Source of the DNA: Armatimonadota bacterium | Lineage (GTDB): Bacteria; Armatimonadota; Hebobacteria; GCA-020354555; CP070648 | DNA: 46,916 bases | Assembly (NCBI GenBank): GCA_035527535.1 | Contig: DATLAK010000179.1 | Span: 1-46,916 of the forward strand | Reading direction: 5' to 3' | Position numbers and translations under genes: made by a program | Shown here: one piece after another, positions 1 to 7,777 of the stretch | Layout of the letters: every line of letters begins with the position of its first letter | Numbering within the stretch: position 1 is the first letter of the stretch | The notes under the pieces: model-generated | Databases searched by the model: none | Told to the model about the DNA's origin: nothing | The model's input: only the letters and a program-made list of their open reading frames with translations

Positions 1-345
1 ACCGTCATTCAGCCACAGCCGACCCCGCTTAGGCTGCTTCTGTGGCACTTTCAGGCCCTCCAGGCGCCACAGGCGCTCCACCCGCTTGTGGTTGACCCGG
101 AAGCCTTCCTGCCCCAGCAAGGCGGTGATGCGGCGATATCCGTACCGCCCGTAGTCGCTCGCCAGCTCCACCATCCGCCTCACCAGTCGGGGTTCGTCGC
201 TGGGCACGCAGCGCTCCCACCGCTGCGTACACCGCGCTTGACCCAACACCCGACACGCACGTCGCTCTGACACTCGCGCCCGACCCAGGGCGTCACGCAC
301 ATGCTCCACCGCCGCCCGGCGTTTGGCCGGGCTCAGAAGTTTCCC
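1..345 (-). CDS. IS3-family transposase OrfB, N-terminal part
   Basis: Partial frame running off the left edge, translated in the -1 frame relative to orfA. It reads LSPAKRRAAVEHVRDALGR, then DYGRYGYRRITALLG and NHKRVERLWRLEGL, the HTH_21 region that precedes the DDE integrase core in IS3 OrfB. The catalytic DDE part is beyond the window. It has no start codon of its own near the junction, so it is expected to be made as an OrfAB fusion by -1 frameshifting. The last visible residues (RGRLWLNDG) are where OrfB proteins normally pass into the rve core. Confidence 0.85.
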
Positions 346-611
346 GAGGCCGCTTCCTTCAAGATCGCGATATCCAGCGCTTGATCCGCCACCATGCGCT
401 TCAGCCGTGCGTTCTCCGCCTCCAGCCCCTTCAACCGCTTCGCCTGGTCTAGCCGCAGGCCACCGTATTCGGCCCGCCAGCGATAAAACGTCTGTTCCGT
501 CACCCCGATCTTCTTGCACGCTTGCCCAACGGTTCCCCCCTTGCTGATCTCCACCTCTGCTTCCCGCAACTTATGGATGATCTGCTCCGGCGTGTAACGC
601 TTCTGACTCAT
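333..611 (-). CDS. IS3-family transposase OrfA
   Basis: A 92-residue HTH_Tnp_1 protein that binds the element ends and regulates transposition. It starts MSQKRYTPEQIIHKLREAE, carries the HTH (GGTVGQACKKIGVTEQTFYRW), then a leucine-zipper-like stretch (LEAENARLKRMVADQALDI), and ends ILKEAASGNF, the usual OrfA ending in this family. Its stop lies inside the orfB frame. Full length with no damage visible. Confidence 0.93.
   Translation of the reverse strand: MSQKRYTPEQIIHKLREAEVEISKGGTVGQACKKIGVTEQTFYRWRAEYGGLRLDQAKRLKGLEAENARLKRMVADQALDIAILKEAASGNF
339..345 (-). promoter_or_regulatory. Candidate -1 frameshift heptamer between orfA and orfB
   Basis: On the minus strand the last orfA codons read TCG GGA AAC TTC TGA. 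The seven bases G GGA AAC fit the X XXY YYZ slippery pattern in the orfA frame, and slipping back one base enters the orfB frame just before the orfA stop. Programmed frameshifting is standard for IS3 elements, although A-rich heptamers are more usual. The assignment is by pattern only. Confidence 0.45.
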
Positions 612-723
612 CTCCCTTGCTCCTCCTTGACGGTCCAGCCCCCAAATACTAACATTTCACCTGGACTCGTTCTAGGGGGCAAGGTCAGGGCACCGCCCTC
701 CTCGTTTGCACAATATCCGGTGG

Positions 724-743
724 CGCCCCGACATGTCGGGGCG
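724..743. repeat. Short palindrome, family 'CCCCGAC' (copy 1)
   Basis: A 20-base perfect palindrome, CGCCCCGACA followed by its reverse complement. Closely related palindromes with a different centre occur at 2569-2588, 22189-22208 and 26405-26424, all between genes. Function unknown; could form an RNA hairpin or a REP-like unit. Confidence 0.7.
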
Positions 744-754
744 AGAATGCCGGC

Positions 755-807
755 AGGCCCCTAAGCCCGACAGGGCCGGGGTGGCGGTCGCCAACGGCGA
801 CCTAGCC
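755..807. repeat. Double-hairpin dispersed repeat (copy A)
   Basis: Starts aggcccctaagccc and ends with a perfect hairpin GGTCGCC-aac-GGCGACC followed by ctagcc. It closely matches the segment at 18289-18338 inside mfd; the two differ mainly in the hairpin loops, where the stem is preserved by paired changes (here GGTCGCC/GGCGACC, there GGTCGC/GCGACC). Related copies lie at 22024, 22089, 27749 and 29677. Confidence 0.7.
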
Positions 808-1068
808 ACGAGACGCCTGCCCTACTGATATTGGCAAGACAAGAGCGGCCCGCACCCCAATAAGGAATACGAGCCGCACCATATCGCCCAGGCGGATTGA
901 GCGCCCGACGATTCAGATTATCGGTTTCCCGGCAGGGCCTGCTCACGCTCGTGGACCCCTTCCATCGCGTGAACGCTCGAAATCGTAGAGCCAGACCCCG
1001 GTCGGAGCTCAAGCGTCCAGATTATACCCCCCCGCGCGTTTGTCAAGAGCCTGAGGCGGCCCTCGCGG
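808..1068. other. Intergenic stretch without a recognisable gene
   Basis: Between the repeat and the promoter of the next gene I see no gene, RNA or further repeat that I can name. Reading frames open here but lack ribosome binding sites and resemble nothing known. Confidence 0.5.
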
Positions 1069-1098
1069 TTGCCTTGAACCGGCCCGATAGTATATACT
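1069..1098 (+). promoter_or_regulatory. Candidate sigma70-type promoter of the Re-citrate synthase gene
   Basis: TTGCCT (4 of 6 bases of -35), an 18-base spacer, then TATACT (5 of 6 of -10), ending 26 bases before the chosen ATG, which has its own GGGAGGT ribosome site. Pattern match only. Confidence 0.4.
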
Positions 1099-1124
1099 CG
1101 GGGCATCCCACGGGAGGTCGCTTG

Positions 1125-2540
1125 ATGAATCATCGGCGCGAAGTGCGGGAGGTGGAGCAGCCCAACCTGCTGGAGGACATCTTCCCCTACCACCAGGTAC
1201 CGTTGATAACCTTCGACGGCGTCATCCGCGAGGAGATCGCCGGCCAGGTCGTCGAGTTCGATCCCCGCGCGGCGGTCAAGCGCGATATCTTCATCACCGA
1301 CACCACCTTCCGCGACGGCCAGCAGGCGCGGCCGCCCTATTCGCCGGAGCAGATCCGCGACATCTACGACCTGCTCGCGCGCCTCAGCGGCCCCAACGGC
1401 GTCATCCGCCTGACCGAGTTCTTCCTCTACACCGCCAAGGACCGGCGCGCGGTCGAGCTGTGCCGCGAGCTGGGGCACCCCTACCCGCGCATCTCCGGCT
1501 GGATCCGCGCCGACGAGGGCGATTTTCAGTTGGTCAAGGACCTGGGCCTGACCGAGACCGGCATGTTGACCTCGGCCAGCGACTACCACATCTTCCACAA
1601 GCAAAAGATGACGCGGCGCGAGGCCTTCGACCAGTACCTGCGCGTGGTGGAGCAGGCGCTGGCGACGGGGGTGCGGCCGCGCTGCCACCTGGAGGACGTG
1701 ACGCGCGCGGACCTCGAGGGCTTCGTGCTGCCGTTCGTGCAGAAGCTGGCGGAGCTGGGCGAGCAAGTGGGCGACGACCTCAAGCCCAAGGTGCGGCTGT
1801 GCGACACCCTCGGCTACGGGGTCACCTACCCCGGGGCGGCGCTGCCGCGCAGCATCCCCAAGCTCATCTACCTGGTGACGCACGAGGGCGGCATCCCGCC
1901 GGAGCGGCTGGAGTGGCACGGGCACAACGACTTCCACAAGGCGCACATCAACGCCGTCACCTGCTGGCTCTACGGCTGTGACGCTGTCAACACCACTCTC
2001 TTCAGCTTCGGCGAGCGCACGGGCAATCCACCGCTGGAGGGGGCGCTGGTCGAGTACGCGGGCCTCAAGGGCACGCTCAACGGCGCCGACCTGCGGGTGC
2101 TGACCGACCTCGCCCGCTACTTCGAGACCGAGGTCGGGGCGCTGATTCCGCCGGGCCAGCCCTTCGTCGGCGCCAACTTCAACCGCACCATGGCCGGCAT
2201 CCACGCCCACGGCCTGCGCCGCGACGAGCGCATCTACAATATCTTCGACACCTGCGCCCTGCTGGGGCGGCCGCCGCGGGTCGCCATCACCGACAAGAGC
2301 GGGGTGGATGGCGTCACCCGCTGGGTATGCGACTTCCTGGGGCTGGAGGGCGATCACCAGGTGCGCCGGCGCGACGTGCTCAAGATCGCGCGCTGGGTCG
2401 CCGACCAGTACGAGGTGCACGAGCGCCTCACCGGCATCTCCGACCAGGAGCTGGCGGAGCAGGTGCGCCTGCACCTGCCGGAGCTCTACCGCAGCTGCAT
2501 GGAGCGGCGGCCCGGCGGCGACGACTCCCGGGCGGACTAG
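1125..2540 (+). CDS. Re-citrate synthase-family enzyme (DRE-TIM metallolyase)
   Basis: Predicted cytosolic Claisen-type synthase joining acetyl-CoA to a 2-oxoacid; in the closest recognised family (Clostridium kluyveri Re-citrate synthase and relatives) the product is citrate from oxaloacetate. A single TIM-barrel protein of 471 residues. It shows the DRE-TIM signature ITDTTFRDGQQ near residues 57-67 and the metal-binding WHGHNDFHK near 263-271, plus family phrases such as LTEFFLYTAKDRRAVE and SASDYHIFHK. It lacks the C-terminal regulatory domain of 2-isopropylmalate synthases, which argues against LeuA. The ATG at 1125 is chosen for its GGGAGGT at 6-7 bases and the upstream promoter. Homocitrate synthase or an unassigned relative cannot be excluded. 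Confidence 0.8.
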   Translation: MNHRREVREVEQPNLLEDIFPYHQVPLITFDGVIREEIAGQVVEFDPRAAVKRDIFITDTTFRDGQQARPPYSPEQIRDIYDLLARLSGPNGVIRLTEFFLYTAKDRRAVELCRELGHPYPRISGWIRADEGDFQLVKDLGLTETGMLTSASDYHIFHKQKMTRREAFDQYLRVVEQALATGVRPRCHLEDVTRADLEGFVLPFVQKLAELGEQVGDDLKPKVRLCDTLGYGVTYPGAALPRSIPKLIYLVTHEGGIPPERLEWHGHNDFHKAHINAVTCWLYGCDAVNTTLFSFGERTGNPPLEGALVEYAGLKGTLNGADLRVLTDLARYFETEVGALIPPGQPFVGANFNRTMAGIHAHGLRRDERIYNIFDTCALLGRPPRVAITDKSGVDGVTRWVCDFLGLEGDHQVRRRDVLKIARWVADQYEVHERLTGISDQELAEQVRLHLPELYRSCMERRPGGDDSRAD

Positions 2541-2568
2541 CCGGGGGCGTCCCCGGCGTCATCGCGGC

Positions 2569-2588
2569 GCCCCGACGAGTCGGGGGCG
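2569..2588. repeat. Short palindrome, family 'CCCCGAC' (copy 2)
   Basis: CCCCGAC-ga-GTCGGGG with a few flanking bases, in the 110-base gap after the Re-citrate synthase gene. Near copy of 724-743. It may serve as the hairpin of a terminator, but no T-run follows. Confidence 0.6.
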
Positions 2589-2650
2589 AAGGCGCTCATG
2601 GCTCGGGGAGCGGTCCGGGGCGGCCGCGAGGCGAGCCCGGCTCGAAGTGA

Positions 2651-3910
2651 ATGCGGGCTGGGATGACCCCGATGTGGACGCGTAACGCGAAAAGGCTGGC
2701 CGCCGTTTCGGTCGCGTTTTACGTGGTCGCCCTGCTCAACGACGCCTACGCCGCATACCTGCTGTGGTGGGCAACCGTCAGCTTGCTGGTGGGCGCCTAC
2801 ATCTCCGCGCGGCGCTCGCTGCGCGGCCTGTCGCTGACGCGGCGCCTGGCAGGAAACCGCATCTTCCAGCACCAGCCGCTGGCGATGACCCTGACCCTGC
2901 ATCACCCGCCGGGTTCGGCGCCGACCGTCCTCATCAAGGACCCGGTGCGCTGCCTCACGCGCGATGAGACCGAGGAGTCGCAGTACCTCATTCAGGCCGA
3001 GCCCGACGCCGGGGCGGATGAACTCCGCCACGAGCTTGCCTTCCCCCTGCGCGGCCACTACCGGCTGGGGCCGCTGACCATGCAGGGAGCGGATGCGGTC
3101 GGGATCTTCGTGCGCTCGCAGGCGCTGGGCCCGCCCGCCGAGCTGATCGTGTACCCGCGGCCCCTGCCGCTCCCGCACCTGACCATGCGGGGGCTGTCAG
3201 CATACCGCCTGCGCGAGCTGCGAACGGCGCCCGCGGCCGGCGCCGCCCAGGAGTTCTACGGCATTCGCCCCTATCAGCACGGCGACGACTTGCGGCGCAT
3301 CCACTGGAGGTCCACCGCCCGCACCGGCCGGCTTGCGGTCCGCGAGTACGAGCAGCGCCTGTCCGCGGCGGCCACCATCGTGCTCGACCTGCACCGCGAC
3401 GCGCACCGGGGCGCGGGCGCTCACTCCACCCTGGAGTATGCGGTGACCATCGCCGCCTCCCTGGCCCAGCACGTGATTGACGCCGGCAACGCCCTGAGCC
3501 TGATCACCACCGGCGCCGACGGTTTCCTCCTGCCCATGGATCGCGGCGAGCATCAGCTCCACCAGGCGCTCGAGCATCTCGCCGTCGCCCGCGCCGACGG
3601 CGACGCCGGTTTCGCCTCGGCGCTCGCCAGCCGCCTGGCCCAGCTCCCCGCCGCCTCCACGGTGCTGCTCGTCACGCCGTCGGCCGATCCCCATGCGGCG
3701 CATCCCATGCTCATGCTCCGCAGCGCCGGCACCCACGTCACCGCGGTTCTCATCGCCCCCCACAGCTTCGCCGCCGCGCCCGATCCCCGCCTCGAGGCAG
3801 CGTACGGCGAGCTGCTGGCGGCCGCCTTCGGCGCGGCTAACGCAGTCTGCCCCGTGCGCCGGGGGGAGGACCTCGCTTCCGCCCTGGGAGCCGCCCGCTT
3901 ATGGCTGTAA
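2651..3910 (+). CDS. DUF58 (VWA-like) membrane-associated protein
   Basis: Two N-terminal hydrophobic segments (about residues 14-55, around LAAVSVAFYVVALL and LLWWATVSLLVGAY) are followed by a cytoplasmic region carrying the DUF58 hallmark GIRPYQHGDDLRRIHWRSTA near residues 201-220. DUF58 proteins usually work with a MoxR AAA+ ATPase and a transglutaminase-like protein; here the transglutaminase overlaps its 3' end by 10 bases, but no MoxR gene is in the window. Its substrate is unknown. The start is uncertain: ATGs at 2651, 2663 and 2672 are all weakly supported by ribosome sites. 419 residues from the first. Confidence 0.85.
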   Translation: MRAGMTPMWTRNAKRLAAVSVAFYVVALLNDAYAAYLLWWATVSLLVGAYISARRSLRGLSLTRRLAGNRIFQHQPLAMTLTLHHPPGSAPTVLIKDPVRCLTRDETEESQYLIQAEPDAGADELRHELAFPLRGHYRLGPLTMQGADAVGIFVRSQALGPPAELIVYPRPLPLPHLTMRGLSAYRLRELRTAPAAGAAQEFYGIRPYQHGDDLRRIHWRSTARTGRLAVREYEQRLSAAATIVLDLHRDAHRGAGAHSTLEYAVTIAASLAQHVIDAGNALSLITTGADGFLLPMDRGEHQLHQALEHLAVARADGDAGFASALASRLAQLPAASTVLLVTPSADPHAAHPMLMLRSAGTHVTAVLIAPHSFAAAPDPRLEAAYGELLAAAFGAANAVCPVRRGEDLASALGAARLWL

Positions 3911-6165
3911 CGCAAGTCCCCGAGCAACCATGGTGGGCCCGCCAGGCCCTGCCCTACGGCGCCGCGGCGCTGGTGACGATCGCGGCCATCATCTCGGCGT
4001 GGCCGATCTACCTGATGCCGGCATTCCCATACCTGGCGCTGGGGCTGGTGCTGCTGGGGACGCCGGCGAGCATGTATCTGCGGTCCACGGGCGCCGACCG
4101 GCGGTTGCTGAACCTGGGCATGGTCGGCGTCGCCCTGCTTTTCTTCTTCGCCATAGCGCTGCGCCTGCCGCTGCCGCAAGCGGGGGGAGACCTGTGGAGC
4201 GTCTTTGTGACCTTCGACGATCGGGACGCCATCGCCCTCGTGATCCAGGCATTCCTGACGGTCGCGATGTTGCGCTCCTTCACCCTGCTCACCGACCGCG
4301 ACCTCGTCCTATCCGTCATCCCCGCGCTCAGCACCATCCTGCTGTCGGCGATCGCGGTGCGCAACGCGTCGGTCATCGTCGGGCTGCTGCTGTTCTTCCT
4401 GGGCGCGCTCTATCTGCTTGCCTTCAACCACGGCGAGCGGTGGGCGGTGGGGGTGCGGGCGCGGCGCCGGCTGCGCTCGCGGCGTCGCCTCCTGGTGCTG
4501 GCCAATGCCGTCGCCGCAACGTGGCTCAAGCTGGTGCCGATCACCTTGGCGGTCAGCGTCGCTTTCGGGTGGATCAACCTTCCCCGCTTGCTGATGAAGC
4601 GCTACGGGTCGCAGGCAGACCTGCTGATCGCACTCAAGGTCTATCAGCTTGTCGCCCCCGGCTGGGTCGTGCCCGACAACTCGATCAACTTGGGCAGCGG
4701 GCGGTCGCTGCGCAAGACCGTGCTCTTCCGCGTGGACTCGCCGGCAGACGCGCTGTGGCGCGCGAGCACGCTCGACACCTACACCGGCAGCGGGTGGAGC
4801 AACTCGCCGCCGCGGGTGGCGGCAGGCGATGCGCGCTCCCGGCGCGCACCCCGTACGCGACCACGCTCGCAATCCCTCGACTCGCGAGACGGCGAATGGA
4901 GGGTGGGGTCCCACGATCCGGGGCTGCTCGCGGGGGTGCCGAGTTCGGAGCTGAAGCAGGTCTTTCACCTGGCGGCGCCCATGCAGGGCGTGCTCGTCGC
5001 CGCCTATGAGGCGCAGTCCCTGCGCGGGCGCCTGTGGCACGCCAAAGTGAGCGACTCCTCGGTCCTCGGCCAGTCCGCGCCGATGCGGCCGGGCGCGTCC
5101 TACGGTGTCATCTCTCGACGCAAGGCGCCGCCCGGCGTCGCCGTCTATCGTCCGCGCGCGACGCTTCCGGCGACCGAGCGGGAGCGCCTTCTGTCGCTGC
5201 CGCGCCTGCCGCAGCGCACGCGCCGCCTGGCCCGGCGCATCACCGCCGGCGAGCGCTCCGACCTCCACCGCGCGCTTGCTCTCAACGCCTATCTTCAGCG
5301 CGAGTTCGTGTATCGCGATCGCGTCACCCCGCCGCCCGCGGGCGTGGATCACGTGGATTACTTCCTGCATCACATGGACGGCGCCTACTGCGACTACTTC
5401 GCCAGCGCGCTGGCGGTGCTGGCGCGCCTCAACGGCCTCCCCGCGCGCGTGGTCACCGGCTTCCGCAGCGACGAAGTGGAGACGGAGACCGGGTGGTGGG
5501 TGGTGCGCGAGAAGCACGCCCACAGTTGGGTTGAGGTCTTCCTTGACGGCTACGGCTGGCTGGAGCTGGACCCCAGCCCGCCGGTGGAGGCTGCTCCCCC
5601 AGTGCTGGAGCGGGCGACAAAGACCTTCGGCCGCGCGGTTGATGCCATCAGGCGCGCGGCCGGGGCACCGTTTCGCGCCCTGGCGGCGATACCGGGGTGG
5701 CGGTGGAAAGCGCCCGCGGGGCTGGCAGCGTTGGCGCTGCTGCTGCTAGGCGTTCGCCGCGCGCGCCGCGAGCGGCCGCCTTCCCTGCCGCGCGCCGGCG
5801 ATACCGAGCAGCTCCAGCGATACGCGCATTGCTGCTACGAGCGCATGTGCCGGTGGCTGCGAACCTGGGGCCTGCCCAAGGCGCCGGACGCCACCGCCAG
5901 CGAATACGCGCGCTGGCTGGGGCGCACCCTGGGCCCGCAGGCGGCGCCCATGCGCGACATTGTGAGCGCCTACCTCGCCGCCGAATACGGCGGGCGCCGG
6001 CTCGAACCCGCCGAGGCGGGCGATCTCGCCCAGCGGATGGTGACGGTACTGGGGCGGCGCAAGTTCCTGCTGCGGCGCACCCGCCGTCCTGCGCCCAGGG
6101 ACGGTCCCCTTCCGGGCGGGTACAGTCCACGTAGGGACAGTCCCCGCCCGCCCCAGTCCACGTAG
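3901..6165 (+). CDS. Transglutaminase-like membrane protein (TgpA/DUF3488 type)
   Basis: About seven N-terminal membrane helices within residues 1-230, a periplasmic loop, then a transglutaminase core around residues 460-570: Cys in GAYCDYFASALAVLARL, His in EKHAHSWVEVF and Asp in WLELDPSP supply the papain-like triad. One more helix (LAALALLLLGVRRA) precedes a cytoplasmic C-terminal region resembling DUF4129. Translationally coupled to the DUF58 gene (ATG inside its last codons). 754 residues, normal for the family. The last ~25 residues (APRDGPLPGGYSPRRDSPRP) are encoded by a dispersed GGGAC-type repeat block, so the native end was probably earlier. Role presumed in envelope protein processing; substrate unknown. 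Confidence 0.87.
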   Translation: MAVTQVPEQPWWARQALPYGAAALVTIAAIISAWPIYLMPAFPYLALGLVLLGTPASMYLRSTGADRRLLNLGMVGVALLFFFAIALRLPLPQAGGDLWSVFVTFDDRDAIALVIQAFLTVAMLRSFTLLTDRDLVLSVIPALSTILLSAIAVRNASVIVGLLLFFLGALYLLAFNHGERWAVGVRARRRLRSRRRLLVLANAVAATWLKLVPITLAVSVAFGWINLPRLLMKRYGSQADLLIALKVYQLVAPGWVVPDNSINLGSGRSLRKTVLFRVDSPADALWRASTLDTYTGSGWSNSPPRVAAGDARSRRAPRTRPRSQSLDSRDGEWRVGSHDPGLLAGVPSSELKQVFHLAAPMQGVLVAAYEAQSLRGRLWHAKVSDSSVLGQSAPMRPGASYGVISRRKAPPGVAVYRPRATLPATERERLLSLPRLPQRTRRLARRITAGERSDLHRALALNAYLQREFVYRDRVTPPPAGVDHVDYFLHHMDGAYCDYFASALAVLARLNGLPARVVTGFRSDEVETETGWWVVREKHAHSWVEVFLDGYGWLELDPSPPVEAAPPVLERATKTFGRAVDAIRRAAGAPFRALAAIPGWRWKAPAGLAALALLLLGVRRARRERPPSLPRAGDTEQLQRYAHCCYERMCRWLRTWGLPKAPDATASEYARWLGRTLGPQAAPMRDIVSAYLAAEYGGRRLEPAEAGDLAQRMVTVLGRRKFLLRRTRRPAPRDGPLPGGYSPRRDSPRPPQST

Positions 6166-6186
6166 GGACAGTCCCCGCCCGCCCTA
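6091..6186. repeat. GGGAC/GTCCC repeat block 1, overlapping two gene ends
   Basis: Tandem array of short units such as agggacggtcccct, tccgggcgggtacagtcc and cacgtagggacagtcccc, the last unit present twice. It encodes the tail of the transglutaminase gene on the plus strand and ends in gcccta, which supplies the TAG stop of phoU on the minus strand. A second block lies at 6862-6972, on the other side of phoU. Confidence 0.75.
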
Positions 6187-6846
6187 CTCGTGCAGCTCCT
6201 TGAGCTCGCCCGTCTCCATGTACCAGATGCGCTCGCCGACGTTGGTGATGTGGTCGGCGATGCGCTCCAGGTAGGTGCCGATCATAATCAGGCGCACCGC
6301 CTGGAAGGCGACCTGGGGGTCGCGCTCCAGGTACTCCACGATCTCGGTGTGCAGCAGCCGGTAGAGGCGATCCACCTCGTGGTCGCGCTCGATGGTCGCC
6401 ACCGCCGCTTCGATGTCGCGCGCGACGAACGCCGCCAGCACCTGCCGCAGCATCTCCTGGGCGATGTCGGCCATCTGCGGCAGGTCAATCAGCGGCTTGA
6501 ACAGCGGCCGCGCCGACAGCTCCACCGCCTGGTGGGCGAGATCTACGCTGTAGTCGCCGATGCGCTCGAGGTCGCTGATGATCTTGAGCACGGCGGCCAG
6601 GGTGCGCAGGTCGCGCGCCATCGGCTGCTGCGTCGCCAGGAGCTGCACCCCGCGGCGCTCGATGTCGAGGTTGAGGGCGTCCACCTGGTTCTCGTAATCG
6701 AAGACCTCGCGCTCCAGCGCGGGCGCGCGCTCGACCAAGATGCGCATGGCGACGCCCAGCGCCTGGCCCGCCAGCGAACCCATGCGCACCACCTCCTGCT
6801 GGAGCTCCTGAAGCTGCTCATCGAAGCCTTTGCGCAAGTGCTCCAT
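6184..6846 (-). CDS. phoU: Phosphate transport regulator PhoU
   Basis: A 220-residue, all-helical protein of two PhoU repeats. The first (residues about 10-100) contains LLATQQPMARDLRTLAAVLK and ISDLERIGDYSVDLA; the second (about 115-210) contains IGTYLERIADHITNVGERI, the metal-binding E/DXXXD-type pattern of the family. PhoU acts in the cytoplasm between the Pst transporter and the PhoR/PhoB two-component system to damp the phosphate response. It is the last gene of the pst operon, 121 bases after pstB, a gap filled by GGGAC repeats. Both length and order match the classical pstSCAB-phoU arrangement. No phoB or phoR gene is present here. Confidence 0.95.
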   Translation of the reverse strand: MEHLRKGFDEQLQELQQEVVRMGSLAGQALGVAMRILVERAPALEREVFDYENQVDALNLDIERRGVQLLATQQPMARDLRTLAAVLKIISDLERIGDYSVDLAHQAVELSARPLFKPLIDLPQMADIAQEMLRQVLAAFVARDIEAAVATIERDHEVDRLYRLLHTEIVEYLERDPQVAFQAVRLIMIGTYLERIADHITNVGERIWYMETGELKELHE

Positions 6847-6861
6847 CGGCTCTCCTTTCGG

Positions 6862-6972
6862 CGCCCGCGCCAGGGACGGTCCCCGAATAGGGACGGTCCC
6901 CGAATGGGGACTGTCCCCTTACGAATGGGCACGGTCCCCTTCCGGGCGGGTACAGTCAGTCCCCGCCCTACC
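6862..6972. repeat. GGGAC/GTCCC repeat block 2 between pstB and phoU
   Basis: Units agggacggtccccgaat, agggacggtccccgaat, ggggactgtccccttacgaat and gggcacggtccccttcc follow one another, then cgggcgggtacagtcagtcc. It ends ccccgcccta, whose last bases give the pstB stop codon. The same units build block 1 at 6091-6186. Transcribed with the operon, they would form serial hairpins between pstB and phoU. Confidence 0.78.
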
Positions 6973-7771
6973 CGAAGCGGCCCGTCACGTAGTCCTCGGT
7001 GCGCTTGTCCGCGGGGCGCGTGAAGACCTTCTCGCTGACATCGAACTCGATCAGCTCGCCGCTCAAGAAGAAGCCGGTGCGGTCGGATACGCGCGCCGCC
7101 TGCTGCATATTGTGGGTGACGATGACGATGGTGTAGTCCTGCTTGAGCTCGACCATCAGCTCCTCGATGCGCAGCGTCGAGATGGGATCCAGTGCCGAGC
7201 ACGGCTCGTCCATGAGCACGACCTCGGGGTCCACCGCCAGCAGGCGGGCGATGCACAGGCGCTGCTGCTGTCCGCCGGAGAGCGAGAACGCGGACTGGCG
7301 CAGCTGGTCCTTGACCTCGTCCCACAGCGCCGCCCGGCGCAGGCTGCGCTCCACCAGCGCCTCCAGGCCGGCGCCGCGGGCGAGGCGGTGAATGCGCGGC
7401 CCGAAGGCGATGTTATCGAAGACCGACATGGGAAAGGGGTTGGGCCGCTGAAAGACCATGCCCACCCGCTTGCGCAGCGCCACCACGTCCACTTCCGGGC
7501 GGTAGATGTCTTCGCCGTCGAGCAGCACGCGCCCGCGCGTGCGGGCGCCCTCGATGATGTCGTTCATGCGGTTGATGGCGCGCAGGAAGGTGGACTTGCC
7601 GCAGCCGGAGGGCCCGATGAAGGCGGTGATTTCGCGCTCGCGGATCACCAGGTCGAGCCCGCGCAGGGCGTGGAAATGACCGTAGTAGAAGTGTAGCCCC
7701 TGCACCTCAACCTTGGCGGCGCCGGCGGCGGGCGTCGCGGGGGACATGTCTCGTCTGATGGTGTCGGACAT
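6968..7771 (-). CDS. pstB: Phosphate ABC transporter ATP-binding protein PstB
   Basis: ATPase of the high-affinity phosphate importer, acting as a dimer on the inner face of the membrane with PstA and PstC. Walker A is [11 protein letters not shown] (residues about 50-60), the signature is [18 protein letters not shown], Walker [14 protein letters not shown] and the H-loop VTHNMQQA. The PstB-specific [10 protein letters not shown] and [10 protein letters not shown] are present. 267 residues, usual length. GAGGTACA precedes the ATG, and only 6 bases separate it from pstA. Start and assignment are firm. Confidence 0.96.
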   Translation of the reverse strand: MSDTIRRDMSPATPAAGAAKVEVQGLHFYYGHFHALRGLDLVIREREITAFIGPSGCGKSTFLRAINRMNDIIEGARTRGRVLLDGEDIYRPEVDVVALRKRVGMVFQRPNPFPMSVFDNIAFGPRIHRLARGAGLEALVERSLRRAALWDEVKDQLRQSAFSLSGGQQQRLCIARLLAVDPEVVLMDEPCSALDPISTLRIEELMVELKQDYTIVIVTHNMQQAARVSDRTGFFLSGELIEFDVSEKVFTRPADKRTEDYVTGRFG

Positions 7772-7777
7772 TGTACC

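Larger units (their letters stand above)
1..687 (-). mobile_element. IS3-family insertion sequence, one end, cut by window edge
   Basis: The segment holds orfA and the first third of orfB of an IS3-type element reading leftwards; the rest lies outside the window. The end is placed at 687 because the minus strand there begins TGACCTTGCCCCC, a TG-start, C-rich terminus typical of IS3-family inverted repeats. The other end, and so the inverted repeat and target duplication, cannot be seen. Both visible reading frames are intact, so the copy may be active. The end position is an inference; the family call is secure. Confidence 0.8.

Noticed and set aside
918-2474. 518-codon frame opposite the Re-citrate synthase gene
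   Set aside because: Low-complexity antisense translation with no family resemblance.
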